64,000 nucleotides of DNA, from the NCBI GenBank assembly GCA_036381175.1, contig DASVDI010000055.1:18203-82202 (forward strand), in the 5' to 3' direction. The position numbers and the translations under genes are program-made. Below are positions 8,616-16,252 of the stretch, in pieces. This DNA comes from JAJUFS01 sp036381175 (lineage in GTDB: Bacteria; Pseudomonadota; Gammaproteobacteria; Natronospirales; JAJUFS01). Below the pieces are notes generated by a model. The model was not told where the DNA came from. It did no database searches and saw only the letters and a list, made by a program, of their open reading frames with translations. The first letter of the stretch is position 1. The number at the start of each line of letters is the position of its first letter.

Positions 8616-8660
8616 GAGCGCCTTCAGGCGCGAACTGTTCGCGCCTGAAGGCGCTCCTAC
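8612..8660. repeat. Perfect intergenic palindrome (24-bp arms) starting in the olsB stop codon
   Basis: The arms 8612-8635 and 8637-8660 are exact reverse complements around one unpaired T. The element starts GTAGGAGCGCC and ends with the complement. Its first GTAG supplies the TAG stop of olsB (8613-8615). The GTAGGAG...CTCCTAC ends match the element at 58151. The olsA start is 14 bases further on. Confidence 0.9.
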
Positions 8661-8674
8661 ATTAAACTTCCCGC

Positions 8675-9466
8675 ATGAAAGAGAAAATCCTGAGGCCGGT
8701 TCGCCTCGCCTTGCGCGGCGCCGGCCTTGTTCTTGTCGTCATCTTTGGCGTGCTGCTGACCTTCGGCTTGCTGCTGTTGAGGCCTGCCGGTCCGCGACTG
8801 CGCGATCGCCTGCTGCAGCCCGTCGCGCGTCACTGGTTCCGGCTCGTGTTGCGCGCGATGGGCGTGCGGCAGGAGGTTCAGGGAAGCCCGCTCGAAGGGC
8901 CCGTGCTTGTGGCCGCGAACCACATTTCCTGGCTCGACATCGTCGTGCTCGGCAGTCACATCGGCACCTGCTTCGTTTCCAAGAGCGAGGTCGCGGACTG
9001 GCCGGTTGTCGGCTGGCTGGCAAGGCAGGGCGGAACCTTGTTCATTCATCGCGGCAAGCACGACAGCGCGGCGCGCATTGCGCACGACATGACAGCAAGG
9101 CTTCTGCGCAAGGACCGGTTGCTGTTCTTTCCGGAAGGCACGACCTCCGACGGCACCGCCGTCAAGCGATTCAAGAACCGCCTTTTCCAGCCCGCCGTGC
9201 AGATCAATGCGCCCGTGCAACCGGTTGCGCTTCGCTACGCGCGCGGCAATGAGCGCATTGATCCCGTGGCGTATGTCGAGGACATCAGCATGGCGGCAAG
9301 CCTGCTGGGCGTGCTGGCGCGTCCGCGAACGGATGTGACTGTTCGCTGGTGCGAGGCGTTTACGACAGCGGGGCGTGAGCGGCGTGAAGTGGCTGCACAA
9401 GCGGAGGCGCAGGTGAGCGCGGCGCTGGCGGGAAACACCAGGAGCGAGAAGGCATCCACCGACTGA
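8675..9466 (+). CDS. olsA: OlsA-type 1-acyl-glycerol-3-phosphate/lyso-ornithine lipid acyltransferase
   Basis: This 263-residue PlsC-family protein has a membrane anchor near residues 12-35 (LVLVVIFGVLLTFGLLLL). The acyltransferase motif NHISWLD (HX4D, near residue 86) follows, then FPEGTTSDG near 153. Both are catalytic or glycerol-phosphate binding motifs of the family. After OlsB, this enzyme would add the second acyl chain to lyso-ornithine lipid at the inner membrane. On sequence alone it could also be a second PlsC. The adjacent olsB favours the ornithine-lipid role. Confidence 0.8.
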   Translation: MKEKILRPVRLALRGAGLVLVVIFGVLLTFGLLLLRPAGPRLRDRLLQPVARHWFRLVLRAMGVRQEVQGSPLEGPVLVAANHISWLDIVVLGSHIGTCFVSKSEVADWPVVGWLARQGGTLFIHRGKHDSAARIAHDMTARLLRKDRLLFFPEGTTSDGTAVKRFKNRLFQPAVQINAPVQPVALRYARGNERIDPVAYVEDISMAASLLGVLARPRTDVTVRWCEAFTTAGRERREVAAQAEAQVSAALAGNTRSEKASTD

Positions 9467-9509
9467 AGCACTCGCTTATGTGACAGCCGCTGTTCTCCGC
9501 GCGCCGTTT

Positions 9510-9526
9510 TGTCACATTTCTGCAAC
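9510..9526 (+). promoter_or_regulatory. Candidate Pho box upstream of pstC
   Basis: TGTCAC (9510-9515), five bases, then TGCAAC (9521-9526) is the best Pho-box-like match in the window, 22 bases before the pstC start. The pst operon is a classical PhoB target. Confidence 0.6.
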
Positions 9527-9548
9527 AAATCCCCACTACCCTACGCGC

Positions 9549-11807
9549 ATGAAAAGCGCTGCTGACTCTCTTGCCGCCACCGATGCCCGCCGCCGGCTCC
9601 GGACGCTGAAGGATCTCGTGATCCGCCACGGCGTGACGGTGGGCGGCATCGGCGTGATCGTCGCCATCGTACTCATCTTCTTTTATCTCCTGCTTGTCGT
9701 GCTGCCGCTGTTCGAACCCGCCGAGATGCACCTGGCTACGGACTACGCGCTGCCAACGGACGATGCGCGAACTGTGCATCTCAGCACCGAAGAGCAGGCG
9801 GAGATCGCGGCGCGATATCTCGCCAATGGCGAGCTTGTCTTTTTCCGCACCGCCGATGGCGAGCCGGTGGCGCGCGAGAATCTCCTGCCCGGCGGCGCGC
9901 GTGTTTCCGCCGCCGGCATTTCCGACCTCGCAGGCGATGGCGTGGTGCTTGGGCTGAATGACGGGCGAATCCTTCCCACCCGCGTTGAATACGCCATCAG
10001 CTATCCCGACAACCAACGGCATCTCGAGCCTGGCATTGTGTATCCGCTCGGTTCCGATCCGATTGTTGTCGATGCGCAGGGACGCGCGATCATCGCGGTT
10101 TCCGGCCGCATCAATGACAACGCCGCGCGTTTCGTCAGCGTGCTGGAAGACGGCGATGTGGTGCTGACGGAAGTGGCGCTTGAAACGCATTTCCTGAGTG
10201 GCGAGACGACCATAGCCGAAGCAACGAACCAGTCGCTTGACGTGCGCGTCGGGCGGAACGAATTGCCGGCGTTCGTGCTCATGGACCCCTTGCAGGAATG
10301 GATTTACCTGGTTGCGGAAAGCGGCGACGCCGCAGTGCTGCGAAGGGAGGCCGGCGAGTTCGTCATCAATGAACGCCTGCGGCTGGTCGAGAATGGCAGG
10401 CGCGTCACCGCGCTGCGTTTTCTCACTGGCGGCATTTCGCTGCTGGTCGGCACGGATCGCGGCCGCATCCTGCAATGGTTTCCCGTGCGCGACGACAACA
10501 ACGACTACCGCTTGCAGCAGATTCGCAGTTTTGAAGGTCCCGACAGCCCCGTGACCGACATCGCATCGGAGCATCGCCGCAAGGGTTTTCTTGTTGGTCA
10601 CGCGAATGGCGTGCTCGGCGTTCACTACACGACCTCCGAACGCACGCTCATCGAGCGAAAGATCGCGGACGCGCCACTGGCTCGCATCGCCATTTCACCG
10701 CGCGCGAACAGTTTTCTCGTCGCAACCGCCGACAATCGCATGCAGTTGTGGAGCATTGATAACGACCACCCGGAAATTTCCTGGTCCGCGCTGTGGGGCA
10801 AGGTCTGGTACGAAAGCTACCCGGAACCGGAATACATCTGGCAGTCGTCGTCGGCGAGCAGCGATTTCGAACCGAAGTTCAGTCTCGCACCGCTGTCGTT
10901 CGGCACCTTGAAGGCGGCGTTCTACGCGATGCTGGTCGCCATGCCGCTCGCGATCATGGGCGCGATTTTCACCGCGTACTTCATGACGCCATCGCTGCGC
11001 ACGATGGTGAAGCCGACGGTCGAAATCATGGAAGCGCTGCCGACAGTGATTCTCGGTTTTCTTGCGGGGCTCTGGCTTGCGCCCCTGATGGAACAGAGCC
11101 TCGCGGCCATCTTCCTGCTGCTGCTCCTGCTTCCCATCGGCATTCTTGCCACCGGCTTCGCTTGGTCGCGGCTGCCGTCATCCGTACGTCACATTGTTCC
11201 GGCAGGCTGGGAGCCGGTTTTGCTGGTTCTGCCCATCCTCCTTGTCGGCTGGCTTTGTTTCGCCATGAACGGCTGGGTGGAGAACACGTTCTTCAACGGC
11301 AATTTGCCGCAGTGGATTTCAAACGAACTCGGCATCGGCTACGACCAGCGCAACGCGCTTGTCGTCGGCGTGGCGATGGGCTTCGCCGTCATTCCGAACA
11401 TTTTTTCCATCGCGGAAGACGCCGTGTTCGGTGTGCCGCGGCATTTGAGCGACGGCTCACTCGCGCTGGGCGCGACGCCGTGGCAGACCTTGGTGCGCGT
11501 GGTGCTGCCGACGGCGAGCCCGGGCATTTTCTCCGGCGTGATGATCGGATTCGGCCGCGCCGTCGGTGAAACCATGATCGTGCTGATGGCGACCGGCAAC
11601 ACGCCGATCATGGACATGAACATTTTCGAAGGCATGCGCACGCTGTCGGCGAACATTGCCGTCGAGATGGGCGAATCCGAACTTGGCAGTTCGCATTACC
11701 GGGTGCTGTTCCTCGCCGCGTTGGTGCTGTTCCTGTTCACCTTCCTTTTCAATACCGCGGCCGAAGTGATTCGCCAGCGGTTGCGACGCAAGTACAGCGC
11801 GATCTGA
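9549..11807 (+). CDS. pstC: Phosphate ABC transporter permease PstC with large periplasmic beta-propeller-like insertion
   Basis: This 752-residue protein is the inner-membrane permease of the high-affinity phosphate transporter. ATG 9549 is chosen because the Pho box lies just before it; a frame open from 9480 would include that site. A membrane helix near residues 34-58 leads into about 400 residues of periplasmic sequence with short WD/propeller-like repeats (for example SFLVATADNRMQLWSIDN near 395-412). The C-terminal permease part carries several helices and the ABC-permease loop near 640 (ALGATPWQTLVRVVLPTASP). E. coli PstC is 319 residues; long forms of about 700 are known in other gammaproteobacteria. 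No pstS precedes it. Confidence 0.9.
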   Translation: MKSAADSLAATDARRRLRTLKDLVIRHGVTVGGIGVIVAIVLIFFYLLLVVLPLFEPAEMHLATDYALPTDDARTVHLSTEEQAEIAARYLANGELVFFRTADGEPVARENLLPGGARVSAAGISDLAGDGVVLGLNDGRILPTRVEYAISYPDNQRHLEPGIVYPLGSDPIVVDAQGRAIIAVSGRINDNAARFVSVLEDGDVVLTEVALETHFLSGETTIAEATNQSLDVRVGRNELPAFVLMDPLQEWIYLVAESGDAAVLRREAGEFVINERLRLVENGRRVTALRFLTGGISLLVGTDRGRILQWFPVRDDNNDYRLQQIRSFEGPDSPVTDIASEHRRKGFLVGHANGVLGVHYTTSERTLIERKIADAPLARIAISPRANSFLVATADNRMQLWSIDNDHPEISWSALWGKVWYESYPEPEYIWQSSSASSDFEPKFSLAPLSFGTLKAAFYAMLVAMPLAIMGAIFTAYFMTPSLRTMVKPTVEIMEALPTVILGFLAGLWLAPLMEQSLAAIFLLLLLLPIGILATGFAWSRLPSSVRHIVPAGWEPVLLVLPILLVGWLCFAMNGWVENTFFNGNLPQWISNELGIGYDQRNALVVGVAMGFAVIPNIFSIAEDAVFGVPRHLSDGSLALGATPWQTLVRVVLPTASPGIFSGVMIGFGRAVGETMIVLMATGNTPIMDMNIFEGMRTLSANIAVEMGESELGSSHYRVLFLAALVLFLFTFLFNTAAEVIRQRLRRKYSAI

Positions 11808-11808
11808 C

Positions 11809-13482
11809 ATGAGCAACGAAAAGACATTGAAAACCTGGTGGAAGAGCGGCTCGCCGTGGGTGTGGCTGAATGCAGCGGCCGTCACCCTGAGCATGATCGC
11901 GGTCATCGGCCTGCTGGCCTTGATCGCGGTGCGCGGCCTCGCGCATTTCTGGGCGCCGGACGTTTACGAATTCCGTTACGAAGAAGCGGATGGCGAGATC
12001 GTCACGCTTTACGGCTCGATCCGCGACACCGAGCAGGTGACTGCTGCAAGGCTGCGGCAGGCCGGCATGCAACTGGATGATGTCGAATCGGAATTCGTTG
12101 ACCGGCATCTCATCAAGATGGGCAACCGCGATCAGCTCGGCAGCGATTTCCGTTTCATTGTGGAACCGCGAATCATCGAACGCAGCACGCCCACTGACAT
12201 CGTGATGGTCGAACGCACCGAGTGGGGCGACCAGACCGGCTTTTTGCGCGAGGTGCTCGAGAACAGCGAAGTGATCGCGCGCGGCGCCGAGGCGTGGCCG
12301 GAATTCGAGCAGCGCATTGCGCGCGTTGTCGAGTTGCGCGAGAAAATCAACGAGCTCGAATCCGACGAGATCGGCGCGATCAATTACACGCTGGAACAAC
12401 TGCGGCTCGAAGAACGCCACCTTGAACTCGAAGGTGAACTCACCGATGCGCGCCTCGCGGAACTGGAAAGCCGCCGCGCGGAACTCGATGAACGTTACCA
12501 GCTGCTGTTGCAGGATCTGAACGCGCTGTACGAAAAAATCAACCGCGACAGTTACGTGATGGAAGTGCAGGGCGGCATTGATGTGGAGCTGCCGCTCGCG
12601 CGCGTCGTGCGCGCCTACCAGCCGAATGCGATGGGTTTCTTCGGCAAGCTGGGTTTCTGGTTCGAGAAGCTGTGGGAATTCGTCTCGGAGGAGCCGCGCG
12701 AAGCGAACACCGAGGGTGGCGTTTTCCCCGCGATTTTCGGCACGGTCGTGATGGTCATGCTGATGTCCGTGTTCGTCACGCCGTTTGGCGTGATCGCGGC
12801 CGTTTACCTGAAGGAATATGCACGCCAGGGTGCGGTGACGCGCATCATCCGCATCGCCGTCAACAATCTCGCCGGCGTGCCGTCGATTGTGTACGGCGTG
12901 TTCGGTCTTGGTTTTTTCGTGTATTTCCTCGGCGGGAACATCGATCAATTGTTTTATCCGGAAGCATCACCGTCGCCGGTGTTCGGCACGCCGGGCCTGC
13001 TGTGGTCATCGCTGACGCTGGCCTTGCTGACACTGCCCGTCGTGATTGTCGCAACCGAGGAGGGGCTTTCGCGCATTCCGCGTTCCCTTCGCGAAGGCTC
13101 CTACGCGCTCGGCGCGACGAAAGCGGAAACCTTGTGGCGCACGGTTTTGCCGATGGCGAGCCCCGCGATGATGACCGGTCTCATTCTCGCCGTCGCGCGC
13201 GCGGCGGGTGAAGTCGCACCCTTGATGCTGGTCGGCGTCGTGAAGCTCGCGCCGTCGTTGCCGATCGACGGAAACGCGCCGTTTGTGCACCTGGACCGCA
13301 AGTTCATGCATCTCGGCTTTCATATCTACGATGTCGGTTTCCAGAGCCCGAACGTGGAAGCTGCGCGGCCGCTGGTGTATGCGACGGCGCTTCTGCTGGT
13401 GGCGATCATCATCATCCTGAATCTCGCCGCGGTGCGCATCCGCAATCGCCTGCGCGAGAAATACCGCGCGCTTGAAAACTGA
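11809..13482 (+). CDS. pstA: Phosphate ABC transporter permease PstA with coiled-coil insertion
   Basis: This 557-residue partner permease has helix 1 near residues 20-45. It is followed by about 240 residues of periplasmic sequence, of which about 165-245 are a long charged coiled coil (ELREKINELESDEIGAINYT and LTDARLAELESRRAELDERY). The permease core begins near 300 and contains the EAA-type loop ALGATKAETLWRTVLPMASP. E. coli PstA is 296 residues. It starts one base after the pstC stop. The coiled coil and the propeller of PstC probably meet in the periplasm, which is inference. Confidence 0.92.
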   Translation: MSNEKTLKTWWKSGSPWVWLNAAAVTLSMIAVIGLLALIAVRGLAHFWAPDVYEFRYEEADGEIVTLYGSIRDTEQVTAARLRQAGMQLDDVESEFVDRHLIKMGNRDQLGSDFRFIVEPRIIERSTPTDIVMVERTEWGDQTGFLREVLENSEVIARGAEAWPEFEQRIARVVELREKINELESDEIGAINYTLEQLRLEERHLELEGELTDARLAELESRRAELDERYQLLLQDLNALYEKINRDSYVMEVQGGIDVELPLARVVRAYQPNAMGFFGKLGFWFEKLWEFVSEEPREANTEGGVFPAIFGTVVMVMLMSVFVTPFGVIAAVYLKEYARQGAVTRIIRIAVNNLAGVPSIVYGVFGLGFFVYFLGGNIDQLFYPEASPSPVFGTPGLLWSSLTLALLTLPVVIVATEEGLSRIPRSLREGSYALGATKAETLWRTVLPMASPAMMTGLILAVARAAGEVAPLMLVGVVKLAPSLPIDGNAPFVHLDRKFMHLGFHIYDVGFQSPNVEAARPLVYATALLLVAIIIILNLAAVRIRNRLREKYRALEN

Positions 13483-13499
13483 ACCTGACGAGTCAAACC

Positions 13500-14333
13500 A
13501 TGATCGAACAAGCACGAACTCACGGCATTGATGTCTCCGCACTGAAGCGCGGCGGTGAACGCCGTTCGCTCGCATCGGAAGAGGCCTGCATGCAAGTGCA
13601 GGACATGAGCCTGTATTACGGCGAGAAGCGCGCCTTGAACGGCATTTCGATGACGATTCCACGGCAGTGCGTGACGGCTTTCATCGGTCCGTCCGGTTGC
13701 GGCAAGTCAACCTTGCTGCGCTGCTTCAATCGCATGAACGACCTGATCGACAATGTGCGCACGGAAGGACGCATTCTGCTTGATGGCGAGGACATCTATG
13801 CGCGCGGCGTGGATGTGCCGATTCTTCGCCAGCGCGTCGGCATGGTGTTCCAGAAACCGAATCCGTTTCCGAAAAGCATTTTCGAGAATGTTGCGTATGG
13901 TTTGCGACTCAAGGGAATGAACAATCGACGCGAGCTTGAGGAGAAAGTGGAGTGGGCGCTCAACGCGGCAGCGCTGTGGGATGAAGTGAAGGACCGCTTG
14001 CACGATTCGGCGTTCGGCCTTTCCGGCGGCCAGCAGCAGCGCCTGGTGATTGCGCGCGCCATCGCCATTGAACCGGAAGTGCTGCTGCTTGATGAGCCCG
14101 CATCCGCGCTTGATCCGATCTCGACCTTGAAGATCGAAGAGCTGATCTACGAACTGAAATCCGATTACACCATCGTGATCGTGACTCACAACATGCAGCA
14201 GGCGGCGCGCGTGTCCGACTATACTGCGTTCATGTACATGGGCGACCTGATCGAATACGGCGACACCGACACGCTGTTCACGAAGCCGCGCAAGAAGCAG
14301 ACCGAAGACTACATCACTGGCCGCTACGGCTGA
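13500..14333 (+). CDS. pstB: Phosphate ABC transporter ATPase PstB
   Basis: This 277-residue ATPase is complete. Walker A is GPSGCGKST (about residues 63-71), the Q-loop VFQKPNPFPKSI near 118, the signature LSGGQQQR near 178, and Walker B VLLLDEPASALDP near 197. The switch histidine is in VTHNM near 227. It couples ATP hydrolysis to phosphate import through PstCA. The first 30 residues before the ABC core are a short extension. phoU follows 20 bases downstream. Confidence 0.96.
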   Translation: MIEQARTHGIDVSALKRGGERRSLASEEACMQVQDMSLYYGEKRALNGISMTIPRQCVTAFIGPSGCGKSTLLRCFNRMNDLIDNVRTEGRILLDGEDIYARGVDVPILRQRVGMVFQKPNPFPKSIFENVAYGLRLKGMNNRRELEEKVEWALNAAALWDEVKDRLHDSAFGLSGGQQQRLVIARAIAIEPEVLLLDEPASALDPISTLKIEELIYELKSDYTIVIVTHNMQQAARVSDYTAFMYMGDLIEYGDTDTLFTKPRKKQTEDYITGRYG

Positions 14334-14353
14334 GGCCGCCCGGAGAACAAAAG

Positions 14354-15070
14354 ATGGACAAACTGAACATCGACCATCACATTTCGCAGCGCTTCAACGA
14401 AGAGCTGGAAGAAATTCGCAACCACGTCATGACCATGGGCGGCATGGTCGAGCAGCAGATCGCATCGGCGATCGAGGCGCTGGTGGAAGGTGACAGTGAA
14501 CTCGGCCAGCGCGTGGTGCGCGACGATCACAAGGTCAACAACCTGGAAGTCAGGATCGATGAGGAATGCAATCGCATTCTCGCGCGCCGCCAGCCCGCGG
14601 CGAGCGACTTGCGCCTGATTGTCGCCATCATGAAGACCATCACTGATCTCGAGCGCATCGGCGATGAGGCGGAAAAGATCGGTTTCCTCGCCACGCGTCT
14701 CGCCGAAGCCGAACGGCCGGGCAATGCGTACAGCGAGCTCGAGCATCTCGGCAACCATGTACGCAACATGCTGCGCACCGCACTCGATGCCTTTGCGCGC
14801 ATGAATCCGGATGCGGCCGTGGAAGTCGCACGGGAAGATTCGAAAGTCGATCGCGAATACGAGGCGATCATCCGCCAGTGCATCACCTTCATGATGGAAG
14901 ATCCGCGCACCATTCGTCGCGTGCTGGACATGATCTGGTGCGCGCGCGCGCTGGAGCGCATCGGCGATCACGCCAAGAACATCTGTGAATATGTCATATA
15001 CCTCGTTCACGGCAAGGACGTGCGGCATATCGACATCGAGGATGTGGAGCGCGAGATCCGCGACGCCTGA
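14354..15070 (+). CDS. phoU: Phosphate-signalling regulator PhoU
   Basis: This 238-residue all-helical protein has two PhoU repeats. Each carries the metal-cluster type motif: EEIRNHVMTMGGMVEQQI with ITDLERIGDEAEKI in the first, and RALERIGDHAKNI near 200 in the second. PhoU links Pst transporter activity to the PhoR/PhoB system and keeps it off when phosphate is ample. It ends the pst operon. Its TGA stop is the first three bases of a 13-bp tandem repeat. No phoB or phoR lies in the window. Confidence 0.95.
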   Translation: MDKLNIDHHISQRFNEELEEIRNHVMTMGGMVEQQIASAIEALVEGDSELGQRVVRDDHKVNNLEVRIDEECNRILARRQPAASDLRLIVAIMKTITDLERIGDEAEKIGFLATRLAEAERPGNAYSELEHLGNHVRNMLRTALDAFARMNPDAAVEVAREDSKVDREYEAIIRQCITFMMEDPRTIRRVLDMIWCARALERIGDHAKNICEYVIYLVHGKDVRHIDIEDVEREIRDA

Positions 15071-15145
15071 ACAGATGGCCTGAACACATGGCCTGAACAC
15101 ATGGCATGAACACATGGCATGAACACATGGCATGAACAGATCAAT
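15068..15145. repeat. Six tandem copies of a 13-bp unit beginning in the phoU stop
   Basis: The unit is TGAACACATGGCA or a close variant. Copies start at 15068, 15081, 15094, 15107, 15120 and 15133; the first and last carry CAGATG or CAGATC instead of CACATG. The first unit's TGA is the phoU stop. The repeat lies in the 170-base gap before the arsC-like gene. Each copy contains an ATG, but the 13-base period rules out a continuous frame. Confidence 0.9.
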
Positions 15146-15240
15146 CCCGGTATTGCAAGACTTGTAAAACCACGTTCAGTTCGGTATCCCTTGTTCTCGC
15201 CGGTTTCATTCGTCCGGCAATCCGAAACAGGGAGAACCGG

Positions 15241-15639
15241 ATGCGTGTGCTGTTCGTTTGTGTCGAGAATTCCTGCCGCAGCCAGATGGCGGAAGGGTTC
15301 GCCAACATGCTGGGCGCCGAAGGCGTGGAAGCGTACAGCGCCGGTTCGGAACCGGGCGGCAGCGTGAACGCGTCTGCCGTCGAGGTGATGCGTGAGATGG
15401 GTTATGACCTCGGCGCGCACGAATCCAAGTCCGTTGATGACGTTCCGGACATCGAATTCGATTACGTCGTCACCATGGGTTGCGGCGACGATTGCCCGAT
15501 GGTCAAGGCGCGCATGCATATCGACTGGGACATTCCCGATCCGCGCGGCATGGGTCTTGGAGAATTCCGCAGCGTGCGCGACATGATTCGCGAACGCGTC
15601 CAGCGGCTGCTGGCGGCGCCCCGCATCGCCGCCGATTGA
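15241..15639 (+). CDS. arsC: Arsenate reductase, low-molecular-weight phosphatase (thioredoxin-linked) type
   Basis: This 132-residue protein starts MRVLFVCVENSCRSQMAE, with the phosphatase loop C-X5-R (CVENSCR) at residues 7-13. It continues to VTMGCGDDCPM near 78, which supplies the extra redox cysteines of the thioredoxin-coupled ArsC group. Aspartate DIPDP near 97 is the likely general acid. It would reduce arsenate to arsenite. Next to pst this makes sense, since phosphate importers also take in arsenate. No ars transporter or arsR is visible, so a simple phosphatase is an alternative. A GGGAG lies just upstream. Confidence 0.78.
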   Translation: MRVLFVCVENSCRSQMAEGFANMLGAEGVEAYSAGSEPGGSVNASAVEVMREMGYDLGAHESKSVDDVPDIEFDYVVTMGCGDDCPMVKARMHIDWDIPDPRGMGLGEFRSVRDMIRERVQRLLAAPRIAAD

Positions 15640-15688
15640 TTCGCACCGTGCTAACATCACGCGCCGTGACCGTTACCGGAGTTTTCCG

Positions 15689-16183
15689 ATGCCGTTACCG
15701 CGCAATCCCCGTGTTCTGAATCTTGCCGGTTTTCTCACCTGCGCCGCGCTGCTGGCGTACGCGTACTTCACCCAGTTTTATCTCGATCTCGAACCGTGCC
15801 CGCTGTGCATTTTCCAGCGCGTCGGCATGATTGCCGTCGGCGTGGTGTTCGTGCTTGCGGCGATTCATGGTCCGCGGCAAACGGGTCGGCGCGTGTACGG
15901 CGCGTTGATCGTGCTGACCGCACTTGCCGGTGCTGCCGTGTCGGCCAGGCACGTATGGCTGCAGAACCTGCCGCCAGACCAGGTTCCTGCGTGCGGGCCA
16001 GGGCTCGGCTACATGCTGGACGTGTTTTCATTCAGCGAAACGCTGCAGATGGTGTTCACGGGTTCCGGCGAATGCGCGGAGGTCGACTGGTCGTTTCTGG
16101 GATTGTCGATGCCGGCGTGGGTGCTGATCTGTTTCGTCGCACTTGGCGCGTTCGGTGCCTGGAACAACTGGCGGCGTGCGTAG
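15689..16183 (+). CDS. dsbB: Disulfide bond formation protein DsbB
   Basis: This 164-residue inner-membrane protein has four predicted helices. The first periplasmic loop carries the redox pair in EPCPLCIFQRVGM (residues about 35-40), and the second carries CGPGLGYML and CAEVDWSF, giving the other cysteine pair. It reoxidises DsbA and passes electrons to quinone. No dsbA is adjacent. The TAG stop (16181-16183) lies inside a palindromic element shared with dapE. Confidence 0.92.
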   Translation: MPLPRNPRVLNLAGFLTCAALLAYAYFTQFYLDLEPCPLCIFQRVGMIAVGVVFVLAAIHGPRQTGRRVYGALIVLTALAGAAVSARHVWLQNLPPDQVPACGPGLGYMLDVFSFSETLQMVFTGSGECAEVDWSFLGLSMPAWVLICFVALGAFGAWNNWRRA

Positions 16184-16252
16184 GTTGGGGTGAGCGCAGC
16201 GAACCCCAACAATTCAATGGCGTTGGGGTTCGCTGCGCTCACCCCAACCTAC
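16180..16252. repeat. Perfect palindrome (31-bp arms) supplying stops of dsbB and dapE
   Basis: The arms 16180-16210 and 16222-16252 are exact reverse complements around an 11-base loop. The element starts GTAGGTTGGGGTGAGC. Its left GTAG gives the TAG of dsbB; its right CTAC, read on the other strand, gives the TAG of dapE (16251-16249). It probably also acts as a bidirectional terminator between convergent genes. Confidence 0.92.

Noticed and set aside
9360..10625. 421-codon minus-strand frame opposite pstC
   Set aside because: The Pho-box-like site, ribosome spacing and permease domain fix pstC on the plus strand.
15068..15145. CRISPR array
   Set aside because: The 13-bp repeats are contiguous without spacers, and no cas genes are near.
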